The position numbers and the translations under genes are program-made. The notes below the pieces were generated by a model that ran no database searches, was not told where the DNA came from, and saw nothing but the letters and a program-made list of their open reading frames with translations. A stretch of DNA of 64,000 nt from UBA10649 sp963793105. GTDB lineage: Bacteria; Actinomycetota; Actinomycetes; S36-B12. The stretch spans positions 1,054,001 through 1,118,000 of the forward strand of contig CAWBZB010000004.1 of NCBI GenBank assembly GCA_963793105.1. The letters run 5' to 3'. Positions 44,678 through 52,667 of this stretch are shown one piece after another. The stretch's first letter is position 1; every line of letters starts with the position of its first letter.

Positions 44678-46191
44678 GCCCCGTAGCCGCCGTCTCCGTA
44701 CACGTCCCTCAGCCGCCCCTTCGCCACCTTCCCGGTGGCCGAGTGCGGCAGGGCCTCGACCACCCGGATCACCGTCGGGCACTTGAACCGGGCCAGGCGC
44801 AGCGCGCAGTGCTCCGCCACCTGCTCGGCCGTCACCAGGGATCCCCGCCGCGGCACCACCAGCGCCGTCACCGCCTCACCCGTGGCATCGTCCGGGACTC
44901 CGACCACGGCGGCCTCGGCGACCCCGTCGAGGTCGTCGATGACCAGTTCGATCTCCCGCGGGTAGACGTTGAAGCCGTTCACGAGGATGACCTCACGCCG
45001 ACGGTCCACGACGTGCAGGTCGCCGTCCTCGTCGGCATAGGCCACGTCACCGGAGCGGAACCAGCCCTCGGCATCCGGGCCGCCCGCCCCGTCAGGCCAG
45101 TAGCCGTGGAACACCGACGGACCCCGGACCCAGACCTCCCCGGGGTCGCCCTCGTCCACGTCGGACCCGGTCTCGTCGACCAGGCGGATGTCCAGCCCCG
45201 GCAGCGGCCGGCCCACCGAGCCGGCCTTGGGGGTCCCCGAGACGAGCGTCGTGGCCACCACGGGCGCGGTCTCGGTCATCCCGTAGCCCTCGAAGATGCC
45301 CAGACCGGTGAGCTCTCCGAACGCCTCGAACACGCGCGGCGGCAGTGGCGCGCCGCCGCTCGACAGCATCCGGACGCTGGCCATGCCCTCGCGCAGCCCC
45401 GGAGTCGCGCACCACGCCTGGTACATGGCGGGTGCGCCCGCGATGGTGGTCACGCGGTTCGAGGTGATCAGCTGCAGTGACTCGACGGGATCGAACCGGT
45501 CGCTGAGCACGCTGGTGGCGCCGGCGGCGACCGCCAGGCCGAGGGCGGTGTTCAGTCCGTACACGTGGAACATCGGCAGCACGATGAGCACGACGTCGTC
45601 GTCCACGACCGCCGGGGGGTCGGTGAGGGCAAGCAGCATCTCGATGTTGGCCCGCAGCGCGCCATGGGTCAGCATCGCCCCCTTGGGCCGTCCGCTCGTG
45701 CCGGCCGTGAAGAGGAGCAGCGCCAGCGCGTCCGGCGCGGTCGCCACTTCCGCCAGCACCGCTCCCTCGCCCGCACGGACGATCGCGGACCAGTCCGGTC
45801 CGTCGATCGACACCACCTCGCAGCCGGGGAAGGCGGCCGACGCCTCATCCCCGACCTGCTCGGTCGAGGGCTGGACCACCAGCATCCGGGCACCGGAATC
45901 GGCGAGCATGACGGCAACCTCCGCGCTGGTGTACGCGGGGTTCAGCGGGACCGTGACGAGACCGGCGCGAGCGGCGCCGTAGTAGGCGATGACGAACTCG
46001 TAGCAGTTGCCCAGGAGCAGGGCGATCCGGTCACCGGCATGCATTCCGCGCGTGATCAGGCCGGCCGCGAAGGCATCGGCCTCGCGATCGACCTCCGCCC
46101 AGGTCTGCTGGCGGTCGCCGGACACGATGCACAGGGCATCAGGATGACGCTGTGCGGACGCACGCAGGAATCCCGCGATGTTGGCGTTCAC
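44674..46191 (-). CDS. AMP-dependent acyl-CoA synthetase
   Basis: A 505-residue adenylate-forming enzyme. Core motifs are LLFTAGTSGRPKGAMLTHG (A3), IFEGYGMTETAPV (A5), WFRSGDVAYADEDGDLHVV (A7), RRREVILVNGFNVYP (A8) and ATGKVAKGRL with the catalytic Lys. This is the fatty-acid or aryl-CoA ligase pattern; the substrate is not identifiable. I use GTG 46191 because GAGGAGGGG lies at good spacing; GTG 46197 two codons upstream is too close to it. Divergent from the HAD phosphatase gene. Confidence 0.9.
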   Translation of the reverse strand: MNANIAGFLRASAQRHPDALCIVSGDRQQTWAEVDREADAFAAGLITRGMHAGDRIALLLGNCYEFVIAYYGAARAGLVTVPLNPAYTSAEVAVMLADSGARMLVVQPSTEQVGDEASAAFPGCEVVSIDGPDWSAIVRAGEGAVLAEVATAPDALALLLFTAGTSGRPKGAMLTHGALRANIEMLLALTDPPAVVDDDVVLIVLPMFHVYGLNTALGLAVAAGATSVLSDRFDPVESLQLITSNRVTTIAGAPAMYQAWCATPGLREGMASVRMLSSGGAPLPPRVFEAFGELTGLGIFEGYGMTETAPVVATTLVSGTPKAGSVGRPLPGLDIRLVDETGSDVDEGDPGEVWVRGPSVFHGYWPDGAGGPDAEGWFRSGDVAYADEDGDLHVVDRRREVILVNGFNVYPREIELVIDDLDGVAEAAVVGVPDDATGEAVTALVVPRRGSLVTAEQVAEHCALRLARFKCPTVIRVVEALPHSATGKVAKGRLRDVYGDGGYGA

Positions 46192-46246
46192 GCTCACCCC
46201 TCCTCGAATCGCTCCCGAGTCTGGCACACGGGCCCACGCCGCTGGG

Positions 46247-46252
46247 TACTCT
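46247..46252 (+). promoter_or_regulatory. -10 hexamer of the HAD phosphatase gene (leaderless)
   Basis: TACTCT, six bases before GTG 46259. Confidence 0.5.
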
Positions 46253-46258
46253 CGGCCT

Positions 46259-47164
46259 GTGAACGAGTCCCCGCAGCCAGAGGTACGCCCGACCGAGGTG
46301 CGCAGCGACGTGCTCTCGCGCTACCGCCAGGCCGGGCAGGCGTCCGCGGCGGCCGCCAGCCCGGGCCACTCGGAGACGATGACGGCCGACGAGACCGGGG
46401 CCGCCTTCTTCGACGTGGACAACACCATCATGCGCGGCGCCAGCCTGTTCCACTTCGCCAAGGGACTGGCCCAGCGCAAGTTCTTCAGCGGCCGCGAGAT
46501 CGTCGGTTTCGGGGTGAAGCAGGTCAAGTTCGTCCTCAGCGGGTCCGAGGACGTCGAGGACATGGCCTCCGCCACCGAGGCGGCGCTGTCCTTCGTCGAG
46601 GGGCGGCGGGTCGCCGAGCTCGAGCATCTGGGTGAGGAGATCTTCGACGAGAGCATGGTCGACAAGCTCATCCCCGGAACCCTGGCCATGGCGCAGGGTC
46701 ACCTCGATTCCGGGCAGCAGGTCTGGCTGGTGACCGCGACCCCCGTCGAGCTGGCGACCGTCATCGCGAAGCGCCTCGGGCTCACCGGCGCGCTGGGCAC
46801 CGTCGCGGAGGTCAGGGACGGCGTCTACACCGGTCACCTCGACGGTCCTCCGCTGCACGGTCTGGCGAAGGCGGAGGCGATCCGGGCGATCGCGGAGCGC
46901 GAGGGGCTGGATCTGGCCCGCTGCTCGGCCTACTCGGACTCCTCCAACGACATCCCCATGCTGTCGCTCGTGGGCAACCCGGTGGCGGTCAACCCGGACT
47001 CGACCCTTCGGGCCCACGCCCGTGACAACGACTGGAAGATCCGAGACTTCCGGCGCCGGGAGCAGTTCAAGCGCTTCGCGCTGCCGGCGGTGTCCGGGGC
47101 CGGCGGGGTGGCGGTGGGCATCGCGATCGGCTACGCGTCCGCGCGGAGCCGGCGCACCGGGTAG
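46259..47164 (+). CDS. HAD-IB family phosphatase (SerB-like), membrane-anchored
   Basis: A 301-residue HAD hydrolase. Motif I FFDVDNTIM (about residues 51-59), motif II in VWLVTATPVEL, the KAEAI lysine and motif IV YSDSSNDIPML are present. The family includes phosphoserine phosphatase SerB1 of Mycobacterium, but also lipid and sugar phosphatases; the substrate is uncertain. A C-terminal hydrophobic helix (GGVAVGIAIGYASA) suggests membrane attachment. GTG 46259 has no ribosome-binding site and lies six bases after TACTCT. The 3' end runs into a 31-bp tandem repeat. Confidence 0.88.
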   Translation: MNESPQPEVRPTEVRSDVLSRYRQAGQASAAAASPGHSETMTADETGAAFFDVDNTIMRGASLFHFAKGLAQRKFFSGREIVGFGVKQVKFVLSGSEDVEDMASATEAALSFVEGRRVAELEHLGEEIFDESMVDKLIPGTLAMAQGHLDSGQQVWLVTATPVELATVIAKRLGLTGALGTVAEVRDGVYTGHLDGPPLHGLAKAEAIRAIAEREGLDLARCSAYSDSSNDIPMLSLVGNPVAVNPDSTLRAHARDNDWKIRDFRRREQFKRFALPAVSGAGGVAVGIAIGYASARSRRTG

Positions 47165-47208
47165 CGCGTCCGCGCGGAGCCGGCGCGCCAGGTAGCGCGT
47201 CCGCGCGG
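47134..47208. repeat. 31-bp tandem repeat, 2.4 copies
   Basis: Units start at 47134, 47165 and 47196 (partial), each beginning CGCGTCCGCGCGGAGCCGGC; the two full units differ at two positions. The first encodes the last residues and stop of the HAD phosphatase; the second repeats that end, including a TAG. The third runs to within two bases of the aldo/keto reductase stop. Confidence 0.85.
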
Positions 47209-47209
47209 G

Positions 47210-48028
47210 TCAGTGCCCGACGATGTTCGGGTCCGCCACGTCGGTCTCGGTGCCGTCCATCGGGGCGATCGCGTCGAGATCGGCCGCCGACAGCGCAAGA
47301 TCCTGGGCGGCGAGGTTCTCGATCAGCCGCTCCCGGTTCGAGGACTTCGGCACGACGCCGACGCCCTGGGCGAGATGCCACGCCAGCACGATCTGGGCCG
47401 GAGTGCAGTCATGGCTGGCTGCGAGCGTGCCGAAGACGGGCTGGCGCAGCAGGTCATTGCCCTGCCCGAGCGGGGACCACGCCTGCGTGAGGATGCCGTG
47501 CGCGGTGTTGTAGGCACGGGGCGCGACCTGCTGATGACGCGGGTTCATCTGCAGCTGGTCCAGCACGGGGGCCACACCGGTGGCTTCGACGATGCGGTCC
47601 AGGTGTTCGGGGAGGAAGTTCGACGTGCCGATGTGCCGCACCAGCCCCTGCTCGCGTAGCGCGATCAGCCCCTCCCACGCCTCGACATAGCGGTCGTGGC
47701 CGGGGTTGGGCCAGTGGATGAGCATGAGGTCCAGGTAGTCGACGCCGAGCTTGCGGGCACTGTCCTCGAAGGCCCGTTGGACGCCGGCCACGCTGTGGCT
47801 CCCGCGGTCGAACTTGGTCGTGATGAAGACGTCCTCGCGGGGGACGCCGCTGGCCCGCACGCCACGGCCGACACCCGTCTCGTTGCCGTAGGCGAAGGCA
47901 GTGTCGACGAGGCGGTAGCCCAGCTCCAGGGCCTCGGCGACCACCCGCTCGCATTCGTCGTCCGCCATCGGCCAGGTGCCCAGGCCGACGCCCGGGATCG
48001 ATCCGCCGTCCGAGAGGGTCATCCGCAT
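47210..48028 (-). CDS. Aldo/keto reductase
   Basis: A 272-residue NADPH-dependent (beta/alpha)8 oxidoreductase. The catalytic tetrad is seen as DTAFAYGNE (Asp, Tyr), ITTKFD (Lys) and MLIHWPNPG (His). The cofactor-binding C-terminus includes VVPKSSNRERLIEN. It resembles 2,5-diketogluconate reductase-type enzymes; the physiological substrate is unknown. ATG 48028 lies six bases after TACCGT, indicating a leaderless monocistronic transcript. Convergent with the HAD phosphatase gene. Confidence 0.93.
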   Translation of the reverse strand: MRMTLSDGGSIPGVGLGTWPMADDECERVVAEALELGYRLVDTAFAYGNETGVGRGVRASGVPREDVFITTKFDRGSHSVAGVQRAFEDSARKLGVDYLDLMLIHWPNPGHDRYVEAWEGLIALREQGLVRHIGTSNFLPEHLDRIVEATGVAPVLDQLQMNPRHQQVAPRAYNTAHGILTQAWSPLGQGNDLLRQPVFGTLAASHDCTPAQIVLAWHLAQGVGVVPKSSNRERLIENLAAQDLALSAADLDAIAPMDGTETDVADPNIVGH

Positions 48029-48034
48029 AGGCGC

Positions 48035-48040
48035 ACGGTA
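48035..48040 (-). promoter_or_regulatory. -10 hexamer of the aldo/keto reductase gene (leaderless)
   Basis: TACCGT on the minus strand, six bases before ATG 48028. Confidence 0.5.
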
Positions 48041-48069
48041 ATGGCTCGCGGCCATCCCTCGCGCGGCGG

Positions 48070-49104
48070 TCAGCCGAAGGCGGAGGGGCGCTTCACCAGC
48101 AAGCGGTACAGCGACTGCTGGATCTGCTCGCGAACCTGGTCGGTCAGGTTGAACACCACCATCGGGTCGTCCGCCGAGCCCTCCGGGAACTGATCGGTCC
48201 GGATGGGCTCCCCGAAATGGATCAGCCACTTGCTGGGCAGCGGCACCATGCCGAGCGGCCCCAGCCACGGGAAGGTCGGCGTGATCGGGAAGTAGGGCAG
48301 TCCGAGCACCCGGGCGACCGTCTTCGCGTTGCCGATCATCGGGTAGATCTCCTCGGCCCCCACGATCGCCGTCGGGATGATCGGGGCGCCGGTGCGCAGG
48401 GCGGCAGCAACGAATCCCCCACGACCGAACCGCTGCAGTCGGTATCGCTGCCCGAAGGGCTTCCCGACGCCCTTGAAGCCCTCGGGCCAGACGCCCACGA
48501 GCTCGCCGGCCGCGAGCAGTCGCTCCGCGTCGGGGTGGCAGGCGAGGGTGTGCCCCGCCTTCCTGGCGACCTCGCCCATGAACGGCGTCTGGAACACCAG
48601 GTTGGCGCCCAGCATGCGCAGGTGACGATGTGCCGGATGCTCGTCGTGCAGCGCCACCTGGGTCATCGCCGAGTCGATGGCGATCACTCCCGAGTGGTTC
48701 GCGACCACGAGCGCCCCCGAGTCGGACGGCACGTTCTCCAGGCCCGTCGTCTCGACACGGAACCAGGACCGGTAGAGCGGGCGCAGCAGGGCGAGCAGCA
48801 CCCGGTCGGTGAGCTCAGGATCGAAGCCGAAGTCGTCGACGGAGTAGTCCCCGGTCAGTCGACGACGTGCGAACTCGATCCACCCGTCCTCATCCAGCGG
48901 GATCTCCGCATCCGTGATGACCTCGGGCGGGTCCACCGCGGGGTCGTCGACGACCGCGCGCCGACGGACTGTGCCGGTCGCCGTCGGCTCGGGCTGCGGG
49001 CCGGTGTTGCCGACCAGCCGGGCCGCCTTCGACGGACCCAGGCGCCCGGCGGCGGCCGACGGCTCCTCGGGGGTGCCGAACGGGATGACCTCGGCGTCAG
49101 GCAA
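48070..49104 (-). CDS. Lysophospholipid (1-acylglycerol-3-phosphate-like) acyltransferase
   Basis: A 344-residue PlsC-type acyltransferase. The catalytic motif is VVANHSGVIAIDSAM (NH-x-x-x-x-D type, about residue 150) and the substrate loop is VGVWPEGFKGVGKPF. Residues 1-85 are a charged, low-complexity lead. It would acylate a lipid, perhaps phosphatidate or a glycolipid; the specific acceptor is not known. TTG 49104 is chosen because GGGAGG lies just upstream and the frame overlaps the epimerase end by 8 bases. The pair matches the Rv0501-Rv0502 order of Mycobacterium (from memory). Confidence 0.87.
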   Translation of the reverse strand: MPDAEVIPFGTPEEPSAAAGRLGPSKAARLVGNTGPQPEPTATGTVRRRAVVDDPAVDPPEVITDAEIPLDEDGWIEFARRRLTGDYSVDDFGFDPELTDRVLLALLRPLYRSWFRVETTGLENVPSDSGALVVANHSGVIAIDSAMTQVALHDEHPAHRHLRMLGANLVFQTPFMGEVARKAGHTLACHPDAERLLAAGELVGVWPEGFKGVGKPFGQRYRLQRFGRGGFVAAALRTGAPIIPTAIVGAEEIYPMIGNAKTVARVLGLPYFPITPTFPWLGPLGMVPLPSKWLIHFGEPIRTDQFPEGSADDPMVVFNLTDQVREQIQQSLYRLLVKRPSAFG

Positions 49105-50068
49105 CTCCCACCTCCCTGATCGCGTCGCTGCCGCGGACGAACGACATGAAGGCATCCTCGCTCGTCCACACCGGCGTGAAGCCCAGCAGGTGCCGCATCG
49201 CGCGCGTATCGAGGGCCCGGCCGTAGGTGAGGTAGCGCACGGCCTCCGGGGAGAAGTCCGCGAGCCCCGTCGCGCTGAGACTGCGCCCGAGGGGCCCGAA
49301 CAGGATTCCGGGAACGGCCAACGTGGGACGCCGCGACCGGCGGACCGCCTGCGACAGCATGATGACGCCGTCGCCGGCGACGTTGAACGTGCCCTCGCGA
49401 GGGGACGTGACGGCCTGCCGGATCGCCTCGAGCCCGTCATCCTCGTGGATGAACTGCAGGCGCGGGTCGAAGCCCAGGACGGTCGGGACCATCGGCATGG
49501 AGAAGTACGCCGTCAGGGCCGTCTGGACGCGCGGGCCGATGAAGTTCGCGAACCGGAGGGTCGTGACCGACACATCGGGGCGACGCCGGGCGAAGCCCCG
49601 GACGTAGGTCTCCACCTCGACCGAGTCCTTGGCCCAGCCCGAGGTGGGAGCGTGCTTGGGCTCCATGTCCTCGGTGAACTTCGCCGGGTCCTTCGGTCCG
49701 GAGCCGTACACGGCCGCAGTGGACTTCACGATGAGGGATCGCACGCTCGGGGTCCGTTGGCAGGCAGCCAGCAGCTGCATGGTCCCGATGACGTTGATCT
49801 CCTTCATCGTGGACCGTCCACCGGCCTGCTTCGGCGTCGCGATGACGCCCATGTGGACCACGGTGTCCACCCCGGCCTCGCCGAGCACCTTCGCGATCAC
49901 CGGGTTGCGGATGTCGGCGCGGACGAAGTGGGTGCCCGCGAGGGGCCGCTCCGGTGCCACGACATCGACCCCGATCACGGTCTCGACCGCCGGATCAGCG
50001 GCAAGGACGCCGGCCATGCGACCGCCGAGGTACCTCGATACGCCCGTCACGAGCACGGTGCGTCCCAT
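49097..50068 (-). CDS. NAD-dependent epimerase/dehydratase family protein
   Basis: A 323-residue extended short-chain dehydrogenase. The dinucleotide site reads VLVTGVSRYLGGRMAGVL, followed by VDTVVHMGV and STAAVYGSG. The usual catalytic Tyr-x3-Lys is not evident: the matching place reads SGWAKDSVEVE. UDP-sugar epimerase activity is therefore doubtful, despite GalE2-type naming of the homologue. ATG 50068 has AGGGG upstream. It is followed by the acyltransferase and preceded by bL37, a conserved actinobacterial order, so a role in envelope lipid or sugar metabolism is plausible. Confidence 0.85.
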   Translation of the reverse strand: MGRTVLVTGVSRYLGGRMAGVLAADPAVETVIGVDVVAPERPLAGTHFVRADIRNPVIAKVLGEAGVDTVVHMGVIATPKQAGGRSTMKEINVIGTMQLLAACQRTPSVRSLIVKSTAAVYGSGPKDPAKFTEDMEPKHAPTSGWAKDSVEVETYVRGFARRRPDVSVTTLRFANFIGPRVQTALTAYFSMPMVPTVLGFDPRLQFIHEDDGLEAIRQAVTSPREGTFNVAGDGVIMLSQAVRRSRRPTLAVPGILFGPLGRSLSATGLADFSPEAVRYLTYGRALDTRAMRHLLGFTPVWTSEDAFMSFVRGSDAIREVGVA

Positions 50069-50100
50069 GAGACCCCTTGAAGCCGGACTGCCGGAGGCGA

Positions 50101-50199
50101 CTACTTCTTGTTGCGGCGCTGGACCCGGGTGCGACGCAGCAACTTGCGGTGCTTCTTCTTCGCCATCCGCTTGCGTCGCTTCTTGACCACTGAGCCCAT
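50101..50199 (-). CDS. Ribosomal protein bL37 (AURKAIP1/COX24 family)
   Basis: A 32-residue protein, more than half of it Lys or Arg (VVKKRRKRMAKKKHRKLLRR, then RVQRRNKK). This is the AURKAIP1/COX24 domain protein identified as bL37, an extra 50S-subunit protein of mycobacteria and other actinobacteria. It sits between the HTH gene and the epimerase, exactly as in Mycobacterium (Rv0500A-Rv0500B-Rv0501, from memory). Too short for many gene finders. ATG 50199. Confidence 0.92.
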   Translation of the reverse strand: MGSVVKKRRKRMAKKKHRKLLRRTRVQRRNKK

Positions 50200-50237
50200 C
50201 AATAATCCCAATCTCGTTACCTGCGTGTGGATGCCAA

Positions 50238-50276
50238 CCCTATCGTCGCCGCGCGCGGCGACGGGACTCGGTAGGG
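50238..50276. terminator. Strong hairpin between the HTH gene and bL37
   Basis: An 18-bp palindrome, GTCGCCGCGCGCGGCGAC (50245-50262), lies inside an outer CCCTA/TAGGG pair (50238-50242 and 50272-50276). It could end or attenuate minus-strand transcription from the HTH gene; there is no T-run, so it may instead act as a processing or regulatory element. Confidence 0.4.
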
Positions 50277-50293
50277 CTCGGTTGCGACGAGGC

Positions 50294-50500
50294 TCAGGCG
50301 GTCTCGACGAACGAGTCGCGCAGGTAGTCATGCACAGCCTGCTCCGGCACCCGGAAGGAGCGCCCCACCCTGACCGCCGGCATCTCGCCGTTGTGGACCA
50401 GTCGATAGACGGTCATCTTCGAGACGCGCATCATGGCGGCGACTTCAGCCACCGTCAGGAAACGGACTTCCGCGAACGCCCGATCAGGGGTCGTTGACAT
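50294..50500 (-). CDS. Excisionase/MerR-type helix-turn-helix protein
   Basis: A 68-residue DNA-binding protein of the HTH_17 type. The core is RFLTVAEVAAMMRVSKMTVY, then RLVHNGEMPAVRVGRSFRV, with a short C-terminal helix (AVHDYLRDSFVETA). There is no effector domain. It is the conserved actinobacterial HTH protein found between proC and bL37, and is related in size to BldC but not the same sequence. A phage excisionase role is unlikely since no integrase is near. A TAGTCT -10 hexamer at 50571-50576 (minus strand) is a possible promoter. Confidence 0.88.
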   Translation of the reverse strand: MSTTPDRAFAEVRFLTVAEVAAMMRVSKMTVYRLVHNGEMPAVRVGRSFRVPEQAVHDYLRDSFVETA

Positions 50501-50642
50501 CTCACACCGAGCTCTCTGCCCCCGCCGCCCCGGCTTCCCCTCCGGAGACACACGGCATCAGGCGTTGTGAAGACTAGTGGCCCGTGGGGTCGTTGGGAAA
50601 GTTGAACGGAGATATTGCCTCCCCGCCCCTCATTAATTCCCC

Positions 50643-51839
50643 TCAGAACCACAGGTCGGGCTCGACCGTCAGCCCGTAGTGCGGGAAGACCGCCTCCCGG
50701 GTGGCCATGACGGCCCGGTCGATGGCGTCGTCGGCGTTGAAGCCCTGGTCGAACGGACGAGGCCACGGCTGCCGACCATCGGTCATGCGGCCCGGGGCCT
50801 GCCGGCCCAGGGCTTCGAGCACGTACTCGTGGAATCCCTCGGGCACCGGGGTCTCCGGCTCGATCGGATGGCCGGTGGCCTCGGCGATGAGGTGCGTCCA
50901 CGCCCGGGGGACCACATCGACCCACTCGTAGCCGCCCCCGCCCAGGGCGATCCACCGGCCGCCGGCATACCGGTGCGCCCATCGATGCAGTGCCTCGAAG
51001 GTCATGCGCTGGCCGTCCAGGGAGATGAGCAGGTGCGCCAGCGGGTCCTCGAAGTGCGTGTCGACGCCCTGCTGCGTCACCAGCACCTGAGGGGCGAACG
51101 CCTCGAGAACGTCGGGCACAACCGCGTGCAGGGCGCGCAGCCACCCCTGGTCGTTGGTTCCCGCAGGCAGCGCGATGTTGACCGCCGAACCCGGAGCGGC
51201 GGGGCCACCGGTCTCGGTGGGCCATCCCGAGCCCGGGAACAGGGTCTGGGGGCTCTCGTGGATGGAGATGGTCAGCACCCGCGGGTCGTTCCAGAACATC
51301 GCCTGGACGCCGTCACCGTGGTGCACGTCGACATCCACGTAGGCGATCCGCTCCACCCCCTGCTCCAGGAGCCAGGCGATCGCCACCCCGATGTCGTTGT
51401 AGACGCAGAAGCCCTCTGCGGCCCCGGGCATGGCGTGGTGGAGGCCGCCGGCCAGGTTGACCGCATGCTCCACCTCGCCGGAGTGCACCGCACGCGCCGC
51501 CATCAAGGTGGCGCCGGCCACCCGGGCGGAGGCCCGATGCATGTCCGGGAAGACCGGATCGTCGGGCGTCCCGAGCCCTCGCTCCTCGTCGTAGAAGTGC
51601 GGATCGACCGACGCCGCCTGCACCGCAGCGACGTAGGCGGGCTCGTGCACGCGCAGGATGTCGGCGTCGTCGACCGGCTCGACCGGCGTCAGCATCGTCA
51701 CACCGGTCCGGGTGAGCAGGCCGAAGTCGCCGGCCAGTCGCATGGCCAGCTGCACGCGTACCGGTGCCAGCGGGTGTCCGGGCCCGAAGTCATACTCCGC
51801 CAGACGCTCGTCCCAGACGATGCCGACCCGGTCGCTCAC
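50643..51839 (-). CDS. acuC: AcuC-like histone deacetylase-family protein
   Basis: A 398-residue class I/II histone-deacetylase-fold hydrolase of the acetoin utilisation protein family. Zn-site and active-site segments are GGLHHAMPGAAEGFCVYND (HHA), VDVDVHHGDGVQAMF and VTQQGVDTHFEDPLAH, with IALGGGGYEW near the end. In Bacillus AcuC deacetylates acetyl-CoA synthetase; the target here is unknown. GTG 51839 has GGGGGAG upstream and follows the proC stop by two bases, so it is the last gene of the TetR-putA-proC-acuC operon. Confidence 0.93.
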   Translation of the reverse strand: MSDRVGIVWDERLAEYDFGPGHPLAPVRVQLAMRLAGDFGLLTRTGVTMLTPVEPVDDADILRVHEPAYVAAVQAASVDPHFYDEERGLGTPDDPVFPDMHRASARVAGATLMAARAVHSGEVEHAVNLAGGLHHAMPGAAEGFCVYNDIGVAIAWLLEQGVERIAYVDVDVHHGDGVQAMFWNDPRVLTISIHESPQTLFPGSGWPTETGGPAAPGSAVNIALPAGTNDQGWLRALHAVVPDVLEAFAPQVLVTQQGVDTHFEDPLAHLLISLDGQRMTFEALHRWAHRYAGGRWIALGGGGYEWVDVVPRAWTHLIAEATGHPIEPETPVPEGFHEYVLEALGRQAPGRMTDGRQPWPRPFDQGFNADDAIDRAVMATREAVFPHYGLTVEPDLWF

Positions 51840-51841
51840 CG

Positions 51842-52639
51842 CTACTCCCCCGACAGCTCTCTGCTGCGGTCCCGGGCGGCGACTACTCCGGCCACGATCC
51901 CGATGCCGACGCCTCGGTCCTCCATCGAGTCGATGGCTGCGGCAGTGGTCCCGTGCGGAGACGTCACGTTGCGGCGCAACACCTCGGCCGGCTCGCCCGA
52001 CGCCTCCAGGAGGGTGGCGGCCCCGAGGATCGTGTGGTTGACCATGCGCGCGGCGGTCGCGGAGTCCAGGCCCAGCTCGACGGCCGCCCTCGTCATGGCC
52101 TCGGCCAGGTAGAACACGTACGCCGGCCCGCTGCCGGAGACCGCCGTCACGGCGTCCTGCAGGCTCTCCGGGACCTCGACGACCACCCCCACCGACGCGA
52201 GGAGCGTCGCCACCGTGGCCAGCGCCTGCTCCCCGCAGCGGGCGCCGGGACTGATCCCGGTCACCCCGCGATCGACCCGCGCAGGGGTGTTGGGCATCGC
52301 CCGGATGACCTCGACGCCCTCAGCGACACGTGCTTCGATCGCCGATGTCGGGATCCCGGCCGCGATGGAGATGACGATCGTCCCGGGGGCCAGGGCCGAG
52401 CCCACCTCGTCCAGCAGGGCGGTCATGTCCTGCGGCTTGACGACGAGCACCGCGACGTCGGCACCGCGCACGGCGTCCACCGGATCGGCGATTGCGATGT
52501 CGTAGCGCTGCCGAAGCTCGTCCGCACGGTCGGCCCGTCTCTCGGCGACGACGACCTCGGGCCGCGGGTCCACATGGCGAAGGAACCCGCTCGCCAGCGT
52601 CTCCCCCATGACGCCACCGCCCAGCACCGCTATGCGCAT
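51842..52639 (-). CDS. proC: Pyrroline-5-carboxylate reductase
   Basis: A 265-residue enzyme that reduces pyrroline-5-carboxylate to proline. The NAD(P) site is MRIAVLGGGVMGETLASGFL, and the substrate domain has VIRAMPNTPARV and TAVSGSGPAYVFYLAEAM. ATG 52639. It lies 28 bases after the end of putA on the same strand, an arrangement that puts proline synthesis and breakdown in one operon. Family length and motifs are complete. Confidence 0.95.
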   Translation of the reverse strand: MRIAVLGGGVMGETLASGFLRHVDPRPEVVVAERRADRADELRQRYDIAIADPVDAVRGADVAVLVVKPQDMTALLDEVGSALAPGTIVISIAAGIPTSAIEARVAEGVEVIRAMPNTPARVDRGVTGISPGARCGEQALATVATLLASVGVVVEVPESLQDAVTAVSGSGPAYVFYLAEAMTRAAVELGLDSATAARMVNHTILGAATLLEASGEPAEVLRRNVTSPHGTTAAAIDSMEDRGVGIGIVAGVVAARDRSRELSGE

Positions 52640-52667
52640 CGGCTTCCCGCCCTCATCTGCTCGGTCA

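Noticed and set aside
50294..50500. A phage excisionase or remnant of an integrated element
   Set aside because: The HTH type is shared with excisionases, but there is no integrase or att-like repeat nearby and the gene sits in conserved actinobacterial order with bL37 and proC.
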